A stretch of DNA of 64,000 nt from the NCBI GenBank assembly GCA_025677835.1, contig JAIXMR010000101.1, positions 40,475-104,474 on the forward strand. The letters are read 5' to 3'. The stretch is from Sporodiniella umbellata (lineage: Eukaryota; Mucoromycota; Mucoromycetes; Mucorales; Rhizopodaceae). How positions within the stretch are numbered: position 1 is the stretch's first letter; every line of letters starts with the position of its first letter. A program made the translations under genes and the position numbers. This document shows, piece after piece, positions 44,594 through 56,014 of this stretch. Under the pieces are notes generated by a model. The model was not told where the DNA came from, made no database searches, and saw only the letters and a list, made by a program, of their open reading frames with translations.

Positions 44594-45240
44594 ATGGAAT
44601 GTCTCTTTGGCATCACTGGTAAAGACTTCACCCTTTTGTCTGCAGATACAGTTTGTGCTCGTAGTATTGTTGTCATGAAAGGAACTGAGGACAAGTCTCG
44701 TCAATTGAATGCACACACAGTTTTGCTCTACTCTGGCGAGCCAGGCGATACTGTCAACTTTGCTGAATACATTCAAAGAAACATCAAACTATACGGTATC
44801 AAAAATGGCATCGAGCTCAGTCCCAAGGCTACTGCCAACTTTACTAGACGTGAATTAGCCGATTCACTTCGAAGCAGAGTAAATAAACGAAACATAAAAC
44901 ACTTGTCTAGTGTCCTAACATATTTGGTGTATGTACATAGCACCCTTATTCTGTCAACTTGATTGTTGGAGGCTATGATACAAAAAAACAAAAATCTGAA
45001 CTTTTTTGGATTGATCATCTTGGAGCAATGGCCTCTTTGCCATTTTGTGCTCAGGGTTATGGTGCTTACTTTTGTACATCGTTGCTGGATCGTTACTACA
45101 AAGAAGACCTAACCTTGGATGAAGCAAAAGATTTAATGAAAATGTGTTTACAAGAACTTAAAACAAGATTTATAGTGAACTTACCACAATTCAAAAGTAC
45201 AGTGATCGATAAAGATGGTGCTCGCTCAATCGAATTGTAA
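44594..45240 (+). CDS. PRE1: 20S proteasome subunit beta type 4 (PSMB2/Pre1-like)
   Basis: Exons 44594-44878 and 44941-45240 (194 aa). It starts MECLFGITGKDFTLLSADTV, the typical beginning of the non-catalytic beta4 ring subunit, with no propeptide or catalytic N-terminal Thr. RSIVVMKGTEDKSRQLN, HPYSVNLIVGGYD joined over the intron, LFWIDHLGAMASLPFCAQGY and the last block DLMKMCLQELKTRFIVN all fit. It is a structural part of the proteolytic core in cytosol and nucleus. Length equals that of yeast and human orthologues. Confidence 0.96.
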
Positions 45241-46112
45241 TGATTTTTCTTCAAAAATAAAGGAAAAAATTGAACATAAAAGGAAGAAAAAAGAAAGAGG
45301 ATACTATGGGATATTTCACTATAGTGCCATACAGACTTCAGATAGCAGTAGTATAGTGAGATAGACAAAAGCAAGCTTTCACACAAGCGGCGTAATTAAA
45401 AGGCCTATTCTTTTCTTTTGTAACAGATGTTATTGCAGCGTGTAAAAATACATATCACCCTAACAACCTTCTGGTTATGACGAAATTAAATAAAGCTTGC
45501 GGTTGTTTTTACGCGATGTCTATAAAACTGATCAGTCAATTAAGCTCAGTAAAGTGTAAACCGATGTCAGTGAGTTTGGCATAAAAAGCTGATACGAGTA
45601 TTAGGGCGATATAGTAGTTTATTACTGGGCTATCTCATCTAAAACAATGGCTGGCGTACTTATTTGATCAGTGTATGCTCAACGTATCCCTAAAACTTCT
45701 AGTTTTACAATACTTCTATTTTTATCTTCAATGGCAATACCCAAAAGTTAAAATCGGCGTCTCTCCTATATGTAAAGAAGGGAGAGGAAGACTGTCGTAG
45801 AAAATTTATCTCCAACCTTCTTATCAACTTCAACTGATTGCTAATGCAGCAACTCCAGGCTTCAAAAAAAAAAAAAGCTAACCGAGCACATGTTACAGTT
45901 TTTTTTAGCTGAAAAATTCAGGAACACTATCTTGGTATGTTTGTTTGGAGGCACTGGTGAGCATGTATTTTATTAGCAATTGAAAGGGGAGTCGAAAAGA
46001 AGTTTTTAATTGGCCAACCAGAAACTTTTCTAAAGACTTGAATTTTAAACGCAAATAGCTGTGCAACATTGTGTTTTTTTTCTCCTGTGTTTTTTCCATT
46101 ACTTTGCCGAAA
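45241..46112. other. Intergenic region, no gene seen
   Basis: 3' flank of the proteasome gene and the upstream region of RIC8. No credible exon. Confidence 0.6.
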
Positions 46113-48085
46113 ATGACTTTGAATGAATACAAACAGCAAAGAGAAACGGCGACCTTTTATGAATACCTTGTCTTCTTAGAAAATAATTTAGATTGTATGG
46201 ACATATATATTGTTTGTATTGAAAGTATACACCTACCTGTTTATTTATGCATAAAATAAGTTTCTTCAGAAAATGAAAAACTCGAATTCCTTGATTGCCT
46301 ACTGGACGATCTTGAAAAACAAGAATGGAGCCCAAAAAGTAAAAAATAATGCAAAAAAAAAAAACATCAATGCTTTTTATAAGTACTAAGTAAGCTTTAT
46401 TCGTTTGTTTCAAAAAACAAGTTTGTTTAAAAGCGTTGTCAATTTTAAAGATTCTGGGTCGCAACACGACTGGCACTGACCCTTTATTTACAGAAAGGGT
46501 AAGCTACTAGCCTCCGTTTTTGCCCCAAGAGTTTCTTTCACTTACTTGCTCATAACCACATACAGTCGATGCAGCTTTTGATAAAATTTGCTGGTTTACA
46601 AACCGATCAAGTAACAGATACACCCATCTCTCGTGAAGCTCTTAAGTGTATTGTTAACTCAATCCACTTAGTACCTCGTCTAAAAAAACACATCGAGCCT
46701 TGCATTCACTTTCTTTCATCTTCTCTATGTGCTGAAATCAGTCAAGAAATGCAGTTTTTATTGTGCAGGGCATTATTTCTTTTGACAGTCTATCGGGACG
46801 ACCTGGTGGTATACTTGATTAGCTCAGGGGCTGCCAACGGAATTGAAAAGGTAGGTAGTAGTTAGTAGACACTTTTACAAAAACAAAAAGAAAAAAAAGA
46901 GGGAGGTATCAGCTCTTAAAACACTCTACACATTAGGTTCTACGAGAAAATGTATCGGCATTGATATTAGATAAAAATCCAGTCTTGGAACCAGTCTCCG
47001 TAATTAACCCTTCCAGTACAACCTGCGAGGCACTCAAGCTCTTGTTCAATGTCATGTTGGTAGATTCACGCAACCGGAGCTGTAACAATAGCTCTGCAGA
47101 ACATTTCAAAGGATGCTTGGTTCCTATTTTCAGCATCCTATTCGAAATACCTTTAGCTGATCCTCAGCCAATGGTCCCGCCACACTCACAAGCTGTTCAT
47201 GCGTTAATGCAATTTCCAAGTGAAACTGTTGCTTCGGTTTGGAAGTCACAAAAAGAATGGTTGTCACGAATGTGCAATACGCCTGAAAAAGAATGCGTTT
47301 TGATTAGTGATACGTTTACCACAATCTTAGATAAATCAATACATAATCTCATTCCTTCTGGTGACCCTGATTATGATACTTCGAATGACAGTCAACAAAC
47401 AGACGCTATTCTCTCACCATTACTACTAGTTATTCGCAATTTAGTTGAAAAAAACTCTGCCTTAAGAAAAAAAATGTCAAAGCAAATGTTACCCAGCGAA
47501 AAGTAAAGACAAACAAAACAACATTATAAGATACATGCTAACAAACCAGAGGATTTCTAGGGACCGTCTTCAGCCTGTTAACCAAGGAAATAGCTTACCT
47601 GCACTTCTTATTAAGCTAATGACAAGTACTATGTTACCCCAAACACAGAGCGCCATTTGTGAAACCTACTTTATGTTATGCGATGAGGATGGTAGTATCT
47701 GTACAAAAAGAACGAAAAAAAATAGACTGAATGAATGTAAAGCTAATAGTGAAATATAGCGAGCAAATTTATAAAGCAAGTTGGATATGGAAATGCCATT
47801 GGGTTTTTAGTCAACAAAGGAATTCCAGTTGAAGTTCCTGAGAGCGAAAGCGATGTTCCTGAAAATATCAATCCAATCACAGGACAATATCTATCAGCTG
47901 AAGATTTAGGACCTTCCTTAGCAGACATGACAGACGAGGAAAAAGAGCGAGAAGCTGAAAAACTATTTGTATTGTTTGAACGGCTTAAAAAAACTGGGAT
48001 AGTAGACGTTGAGAACCCAATTGCTAAAGCAATGCGTGAAGGAAAATTAGAAAGCACTACACAGGATGGTTCTGATTCTGATTGA
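46113..48085 (+). CDS. RIC8: RIC8/synembryn, G-alpha chaperone and exchange factor
   Basis: Seven exons: 46113-46194, 46261-46338, 46422-46498, 46566-46850, 46937-47502, 47561-47691 and 47760-48085 (514 aa). The armadillo-like repeats show LKILGRNTTGTDPLFTERS, CEALKLLFNVMLVDSRNRSC, HSQAVHALMQFPSETVASVW and the strongest block, KFIKQVGYGNAIGFLVNKGI, followed by NPITGQYL and MTDEEKEREAEKLFVLFERL. These agree with the order of animal Ric-8A. The protein folds and activates heterotrimeric G-alpha subunits, so it links to growth and environment sensing. Two early introns need A-rich acceptors (AAATAAG, AACAAG) to keep the family sequence. Confidence 0.93.
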
Positions 48086-48304
48086 GAGTGGTATAAGGGC
48101 AGTATACGATCTTCAAAAATACTTTTGAAACAATGTTTTAATAATAAAACAAAAATACGTATGCGTATAAATTCCTTGTTATTTCAATTTGAGGTTATAT
48201 ATGAGGAGTTTTTAAGCAAATATACATAAAGTAGGTTTAGTGCTGCGACCATTGAATGGATTTCAAGTCAATTCCATCTTGAACCTATAAAAAAAATCAG
48301 TGAT

Positions 48305-50024
48305 TCAGTCTTCAGTCTCTACTTTTTTTTTCTTTACCATTTCCCATAAAGGAGACATCTCTCTGAGTCTGTTGACGTGCTGATTCACCCTGTTAATAAC
48401 AAACTCAATCTCTTCGTCTGTTGTAAACCTTCCAATGCCAAAGCGGATAGAACTGTGTGCCATTTCGTCATCAGCTCCCAAAGCTCTTAATACATAAGAA
48501 GGTTCAAGCGATGCAGATGTACAAGCAGAGCCAGAAGAAAGAGCAATATCCTTTAATGCCATAATAAGAGATTCACCTTCAACATAAGCAAATGACAGGT
48601 TTACACAACCTGGGTAGTTGTGTACTGGATCACCGTTACGGTAAACATGGTCAATCTTGGATTGGATACCATCAATCAAACGCTTAGAAAGCTTGGAAAT
48701 TCTTTGGTGATCATACTAAAAGCATTGTTAATAAAGAAGTAAAATTGTTATCCTTCAGAACCCCTGCACAATGGATCATGGTAAAAACAAATTTTTACTC
48801 TCATTGGAGCTATTTATACATATAAAGTATGTATGGTTCGTGCAGCTAACAAGCACGTTTCATCATAAGGATAATGTTTGTAAAACCTACCTCCATTTCT
48901 TCTGCAGCTATTTTACAAGCTTCACCCAAACCAACAACAAGAGGATGAGGAACAGTACCGCTTCGAATACCTCTTTCTTGACCACCACCACTCTGAACAG
49001 CCTCTAAGCGGACTCTGGGTCTTCTACGAACATAAAGAGCACCGATTCCCTTGGGACCATATAGTTTGTGGCCCGAAATGCTCATGAGATCAACATTCAT
49101 AGCGTTTACATCCAAAGGCACCTTACCAACGGCCTGCGCAGCGTCAGTATGGAAAAAGACTTTTTTCGACCTACATAATTTACCAATCTCGTCAATAGGC
49201 TGTAGAACACCAATTTCATTGTTCACTGCCATAATAGAGACGATAGAGGTTTCAGGTCGAATGGCTTCTTCCAATTGCTTCAAATCAACGAGACCGTTGG
49301 TTTGTACAGGCAGATAAGTTACATCGAAGCCTTCTTGTTGAAGGGATCGACAAGACTCCAGTACACATTTGTGTTCCTAAAGCTAAGGTTACTAATCATA
49401 TTTCGTATTTATGTATAGTTTAAATCTTTAAAAAATTTACAGTTTGTGTAGTGATGATGTGGTTTTTTTTGTTCTTGTAGAATTTAGCAACCCCTTTTAT
49501 GCTAATGTTGTTTGATTCAGTTGCCCCAGAAGTAAAGACGATTTCTTTTGGATCGGCATTAATCAACTTTGCCACGTACTATGAAATTAAGATCTTAGTA
49601 TAACACGCTCACTTTTCATGTTTAATTTTTCATACCTCGCGAGCTTTTTCAACAGCCTCTTCTGTTTCCCAGCCGTATTTGTGAGTTCTAGAGTGGGGAT
49701 TACCATATAATTCAGTCATATAAGGAGCCATGGCATCGAACACTCGAGGATCCATAGGACTAGTAGCCTGCATGTCAAGATAAATAGGTCGGCCAGCATT
49801 TTTGATAGTGGTAGATTCGAAGCCAAGGGAATCTATCGAAAGTTGTTAGATTCATACACTATATCTATTTATTTTTATTTACCAGAAGTAGGTTTGATAA
49901 CTTCAGATTCTTGTTTACGAGCAAAGCTAGTAGAGAGAGCACGCCATCCTATAGTACGAGTTGTATGCCTTCCAACAAAGCTAGTTTTTCTCAGTAAATT
50001 CTGCTGTAATGTTTTTCGCAACAT
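48305..50024 (-). CDS. NFS1: Mitochondrial cysteine desulfurase
   Basis: Five exons: 50024-49883, 49832-49636, 49578-49441, 49376-48891 and 48715-48305 (457 aa). An Arg/Ser-rich presequence ([16 protein letters not shown]...) targets mitochondria. The PLP enzyme core has [42 protein letters not shown], the PLP-binding Lys in [31 protein letters not shown] and the mobile loop with the active-site Cys ([17 protein letters not shown]). It supplies sulfur for iron-sulfur clusters and tRNA thiolation. The C-terminal SPLWEMVKK is the usual Isu contact end. It is convergent with RIC8, 219 bp apart. Confidence 0.97.
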
Positions 50025-51204
50025 GTTTGTGATATGCGTAGTAGAAAAAGAGTTCTGATAAGAAAAAAAAAAAAAGTAAATTTCCCGGCCCTTGGTGACT
50101 GGGAATCATTAAAACGAAGCACTGAAATCGCGGGGTCTCGGGTTCACTTAGCGCTACATTGAACTGAATATGAAGACATCGGTTTTATTCTTGACATACA
50201 TAATATAAAATCAAAAGGATTTTGCATCATGAAAAAAAAAGAGCCGAAAACAACAAATCATTGCCTCTTATCTACAGGAAGCGAAAGATGAGCTTCTTTT
50301 ATTCTCTTTTTTTTTCTTAAAAAAAATTGTAACGGTGGGAAGAATATCAGTTTAGTGCGGCACATCGGAAAACTAAGTACTGACATATAGGGTATACCTC
50401 TCAACGTGACGTGTACCCCAAATTTTCATTTGAATTTTGTTTTGATGGATAAATGAAGCGTTAAAAAAAAATACTAACATAGGACCAGCTATAGCGATAC
50501 AAGCTGCTTTCATATACAGCTGTTTTCCTTTGTTGAATTTTTTTTAGAGAACTTCGCTAAGTGTTATGTCAAGACATGTGTAGGTTTATGTAGAATTGGG
50601 ATTACAGGGGCTCTTGAATGCGTACAAGAAAGGAAAAAATTAGTGGAAAATCATATTTTTTTCCAGTACAGCTTTTGTTCGTATCGTATTTCCAAGAAGT
50701 CTAATCTGGTATCGTATTACTTATTTTTCGAAGCCTCATGGTTAATAAGTTTTTTTTTTTTGAAAGAGTAATAAGTAATGTTTACATTCTAACAAAGCGC
50801 GCTTCGCAATACACGGTTTATACGCTTTTACTTTTTTTGTAGTGTATCAAGGTTTGTATTTTAGTAAGGGTTGATTTGATTATGAACATATGAATCAGCG
50901 ATCTCGTCTCTAAATTACCGTTATGTATTGTTTTGACCGCGTACACTGTATGTTGGTTTTCTCGTAGTTCTTATTTTTTATATTTAAATTTGCAAAAGTT
51001 CACCAAGCATTTTTCCTTAGGATGTTTTTGCGTTCCAACCTCTTTTTCTACTATACTCAAGACCTTATTTTGCTTCTAATTTTCTGTTATATTTGTCCTA
51101 TTCCTTCTTGTACTTAGATCAATACAAATCTGGCCCTTCCCAGTTCTTTATAAAGAGTTTATTATTCAGCATTAAGAAAGGAAAACAAATAATCAAGAGT
51201 CTGG
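50025..51204. other. Intergenic region, no gene seen
   Basis: Upstream region of NFS1 followed by AT-rich DNA. A T/A near-palindrome lies around 50307-50327. Confidence 0.6.
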
Positions 51205-51934
51205 ATGAATGAGATTGGAGAGGAAGCATGGTCTTTGGAATCTGTCTGTTGCTTTGAGGTAGTAAACAAGAACAAGACAGACCATCAATATAAAATAAAA
51301 GAAGTAGTAATTTACCCGTTATATTCTAAAGATTCGGAACCAAACGTTGTAATTGATTACTTGAGATGTTTTAATAAGCTATTTCCGTAACAGATATCGA
51401 CATCTTTGTGTGTTTCTAGTTTTCTCAATTCCTTTTCTAATCCAGCTTTAGTGCACTTTTTGCAAAAAAGAATGTATATTGCTTGAATTCTGGTATTGTT
51501 TTCTTTTATTCATTATAGTGCAGCTCAAACCAAAAAGGAAAGACGCATCCCAACGATAACGTTCCCCGAGGTGTCCAAAATTCTACATACCTCTCAGGCA
51601 ACATATAGTATTGTAGCCAAGATAGCTACAACCTCTGATAATGCCGTTCGAAAAACGAAAACGCAACAAATTTTTTGTTTCTGACCACTTACTGTATTAC
51701 GTTTGTGAACTTTTCAGTTCTTCTTTCCATATATTTCCTCTGCTCTCTCTAGAAAAGAGAAATAACAAACTTATAGGTATAAAAAGCCCTCAGTCTCTAA
51801 TGAGAGTTTTAAATCAAATCGCTTATGAGATTGTCCTAAATAGCCTCATCACAAGTACTACTCAAGAGTCACCTTTGAAATTTACTTCCCGCAAGCTGAC
51901 ACCGACAATTACCTACAGAAACCCTGCATACTGA
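51205..51934 (+). CDS. Candidate three-exon gene, unrecognised
   Basis: Exons 51205-51386, 51519-51676 and 51777-51934 give an uninterrupted 165-aa frame. Segments include EEAWSLESVCCFEVVNKNKT, VVIDYLRCFNKLFPAAQTKK, TITFPEVSKILHTSQATYSI and MRVLNQIAYEIVLNSLITST. I do not recognise the protein. The model rests on frame continuity and plausible GT-AG sites; the second donor (GTTTCT) is weak. If exon 2 is not spliced there, the protein would end after residue 115. A coincidental open chain in AT-rich DNA cannot be excluded. Confidence 0.38.
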
Positions 51935-53389
51935 CAAAACCTATACATCAACAATACGAATGTTGACGAAGAAGGCTCGAAAAATGTGGTAACAACCCGC
52001 CCTTGGTATTTGAAATGGTGGAGTTGAGCCAACAAGACAACTGTTATATTTATCATATACTTATCACCCTCCCAAAAAAAAAAAAAAAATTGAACACGCA
52101 CCTTTTGAAGGTATAAAGGGGAAAGAGAATTATTTTATTAGGAACACGTCTCTATCCTATTTAATCTAAAAAAACTTCAAAATATATCAGAATCTATTTC
52201 TTTCTACACTTCTTATAAAGAATAGTGTTTTATTCTTATATATTATACAATATTTACCTTGGCCAGCAATACTTATCTTTCAGATGTATTACCTCTTCTA
52301 TTTTAAACAAATTCTAAAATAGAAAACTATCCTAAACCCCAAATTAAGACTAAACTTTTATAGAAATACACGATTTTATTGGTTAGAGACATCTTCCTTA
52401 GTTGTCATATATATATTATTATTTACAAAAAAGGAAAATAAAGCGTGGCATTTGAGGTTGTTGCCACATTGGGAAAAGATTCGCAGTCAACGAGGATTGT
52501 TGAAGAAAATTCGACCAACAATTTATATAACTTTATCGTAAGATAAAGCCTCGTACACATTTCCCATCTTCGCAATAGAGACAAAAAGTGCAGGAATACT
52601 TTCATTTGATAGAAAATAGCACCACTGCTGAAGAATTTTTCTTCTAGAAACTAAAGAATGGCTGTCGATGTCTTACAGGCGACTTTCGCAAACCAAATTT
52701 TGATTCTATGTTTAAGTGAACACAGTACAAAGCTAGTAAAGCTGAATACAAAATAACCAAGCGAGTCAGACCTACTTCTCACTGCAATTATCCTATCTGA
52801 AAATAAGCGAAGAGTTATAGAAAGCCTTCTAAAAAACTAACGTTCCGAATCGTACAAGAACCACCTTGAGGCGGCTCTATCACAACAAGATCCCCACTAG
52901 ATTGCGACTATACTGTTTCATATCTAAAAAATCAGATACCTCCTATGTATGTTAATGGCGTATTGTGAAATGTCTAACAATCCCATTCTATCTTCTGAAA
53001 TTACGTGAACATTGACTTTCGTGTATTTTTGTGATGCATTTCTACAAAGCCCAAGGAAAAGCTGCACTTTTTGAACCACCGAGTTGTTCTCAGCTCCAAT
53101 TTACATCATGGTTTATCTTTAGTACTGTCTTTTAGTACGATACGTAGTTTGATAGTTCTATTTTTTTTTAGAAATCCCTCAGTAATTGCGACGCAAGTTT
53201 TATTTTTTAAAGTCGCCATAGCTTGTCTCAATAGTGCTGTTTTCATCGTTTGAACAAATATACAATAACTGAATGAGGAGATGTTTGTAGTATCTACAAG
53301 AGAATCACACTAAGGCCCGCAAGTATGTTTCCCAAAAACAAAAAGTAGAGCAAGCTGTGTATATGGCATTGTTGAGTTTTTTGTGTTTA
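51935..53389. other. Intergenic region, no gene seen
   Basis: AT-rich, with a 17-A run at 52074-52089. No exon supported on either strand. Confidence 0.55.
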
Positions 53390-54193
53390 TTAAATAAGAC
53401 TGAATCGTGGAGCTAATCGAATCACCATTACTATACCATCATCTGTACAGCTCGCAATAGCCTCCAAAGATTCACTTGCTTGTTCATAGTCTACTAGCCA
53501 ATTGAATCTCAATCTAATAACTAAATCTCTTTCTATGGTCAAGTCAATCTGTGTCTGTAAAGTGGCTGCATCCCTCTCGGTTGTGAATTCAAAAATTGAA
53601 TGCCCTACGACGTCTTGGGACGACATTCCTGTAAGCTCTTCTATCACTTTTGAGGCGTAAACGATTGTAAGCGCATCTGTGAATCGGTTGAGAATTAGGC
53701 AAAATCTTTTTTCAATGGGGTTGCTATAGACCAAGTTGGACCAATGCTGGCCATCCTCCATTGACATTTTCATACGCTCTTGTTTGTCATTCCAAGCACC
53801 AGCTAGCTGAAGAGTACCGTCAGGCTGACACACAAAAACTTCATCGACTGAATTGACTCTCATTTTGTGTTCGAATGAATCCGGATCTGAAACGTAGTTT
53901 GTTGTAATCAACACATCGTAACAAAAGCTAACAATAGTATCTATATACACCCAAGTGCCGTCTTTACACTGAAACCTATAAGACACCATACTAGACATTT
54001 TTTGATTCGCAACATTGGCATAATGGAACCTTCGTAGTGCATTGTGATCCTCAGGATGATATAAGTCGTAACAAGCTTTTCCAACTAGTTCAGTAGGCTC
54101 CCAACCACAGCAATCAGTTAAGCTATCAGAGAAGTAAATAAACTCTGCAGAAGGTGTGTTGTTAAATATTGTTATGAAATTGTTTCTTTTCAT
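53390..54193 (-). CDS. PAS-domain protein without zinc finger
   Basis: A single-exon frame of 267 aa starting MKRNNFITIFNNTPSAEFI. PAS 1 (about residues 8-105) contains YFSDSLTDCCGWEPTELVGK, CYDLYHPEDHNALRRFHY and SYRFQCKDGTWVYIDTIVSF, the usual N-cap, HPED and PAC parts. PAS 2 (about 155-260) has DALTIVYASKVIEELTGMSS and ends with SCTDDGIVMVIRLAP. Neither has the GRNCRFLQ motif that binds flavin in LOV photoreceptors. No GATA finger or kinase follows. This arrangement resembles shortened white-collar relatives known from Mucorales, so a partner role in light or redox signalling is a fair guess, not shown. Confidence 0.82.
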   Translation of the reverse strand: MKRNNFITIFNNTPSAEFIYFSDSLTDCCGWEPTELVGKACYDLYHPEDHNALRRFHYANVANQKMSSMVSYRFQCKDGTWVYIDTIVSFCYDVLITTNYVSDPDSFEHKMRVNSVDEVFVCQPDGTLQLAGAWNDKQERMKMSMEDGQHWSNLVYSNPIEKRFCLILNRFTDALTIVYASKVIEELTGMSSQDVVGHSIFEFTTERDAATLQTQIDLTIERDLVIRLRFNWLVDYEQASESLEAIASCTDDGIVMVIRLAPRFSLI

Positions 54194-55607
54194 CAAGTAA
54201 CATTAAGAACAAGGAGCTTTCCCTTCATGGAACAATCCTTCCAAAAATAGAAGTCACCCTTATCATCTTTGTAATTTTGTAAAATAATTGGAAACTAAAT
54301 TTTTGACTTTTGTCAAAAATTTATTGATGATGCGACTGGTACATACTATAGGCTTATAGGATCAAAAAAAAAAAAACTGGGCCATGTGTATTAGTATATA
54401 AATGGATGTATAAGTAGAAATTACTAGGAGGGATTAGATGGTGGCAAACCGAATGTATAAATCTTTGAATTGGAAGCTTAGTTAAGAAACATATCAAGAA
54501 GTAAAACTAAAAGTTGGAAGTCCCAACGAGAATTTGAACAATATCTAGGTACAATTGTAAACACTAATTCTACTGTAAGTAAGAGATTATGTTCAGAGTT
54601 TGTCCGAAGATAGAGCTTTTTTCATTTTTATGACTGCTTAAGGCATCCTTTTACATATGTCAAGTTTAATATAGCCAACAACCAGACAAAGGGCTGCTTC
54701 TAAAACACCCCTTCTTCTATATATATCTATGTATTGTGAAAGCTGTGACTTTCTCGTAGTTTATGATTTTGTATTTCCTTAATTAGGTTGACCCCACCTG
54801 TTTTGGATATTGATGTTAATGATTATGACCAATTAGTTATGTCTGCCTGTATTATGGAGAACTCGTTCACTTTTCGCTTTTCCCCTCGGGTTCATCATTG
54901 AATACAGGAGAATTAGAAAAAGTAAAGTAAGCCAGTCAACTACTAGTATTATCAAAAATAACATTAATAAAGCTATTGTCTTTTTCTATAACATCTCAAA
55001 ATTATAACCTATTCCTGAGATAAAGCTACAAATTAAGGACGCTAAATCTCTCAATTATATAGATAGTTAATTTGCATGCGATAAGCATCCAAAAATGTTC
55101 ATTATACAGCATTTCCACAATCAAAGCTGTATATTTTTTTTATAGTTTTTAATATAATACGATATCGATTTTGGAAACGCTGTATGAATAAAACACCTAC
55201 GGAGCAAAATAAAAAATCGAAATGACAGGCCGCTTCGGATTATTACTTGACAGGATGTCGTTACACAGAGGGCACTTATCTGCTAGATAATAGGTGAAAT
55301 CTAACGCCCTTAATTATGAAGCTGTTTAGATACAGTACAAAAATGAAAGCTTGAAGTTAAAAGCTTTTAACGAAAAAAGCCTCGACTAAATAGTAGACAT
55401 ATACGGAAGACATTCTCAACCAATAGAAATCATACTTGCTATATACATAATCTGATTTTTAACTATCGGCATAAATTTTAAGGTGTTAAAGGAATAGGAA
55501 ATAAAAGACGGATATGACTGGGCTGAATAATGGCTGACTAAGGTGTTTAATGTTAATAGTGATTTTTTACTATCTTTAAATTCCCTAATACGGGAACGTC
55601 TTCCTAT

Positions 55608-55646
<39 letters not shown>

Positions 55647-56014
55647 AATTTTAATTTGAAAACAGAAAGTTGAACCCTATGATTAAACAGAGCAAGGATT
55701 TAGTAGCTAATAAACAGAACAAAAATCTGGATACATTTAGTGTAGTAAAGTGACCTGTTTCTAATTTCTGTTGAATAAACTTACCTTCTCTTTTATCAAC
55801 AACAGCAGAAATTAGTTTCAGCTTGAAGCCTTGATATTTAGGCAGGTTGAATCTGCTTAAACTGGCTCTACCAGATCTTATCAACTAAAGACTTCATATC
55901 AAAAGCTTTATACAAAATCAACCGTAGCCAAGTATACTGTAAAACTAAAACGATCAGCCTTAAGGTGACATCAAAGCTAATTTTATTAAACAAATAGAAA
56001 ACGAAATATGTTTT
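54194..56014. other. Intergenic region with weak exon-like pieces
   Basis: No firm gene. Plus-strand open pieces around 54484-54613 and 54789-54900, and a minus-strand piece ending in a good GTAAGT donor at about 55785, are described as findings. A run of about 35 A lies at 55610-55644. Confidence 0.45.
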
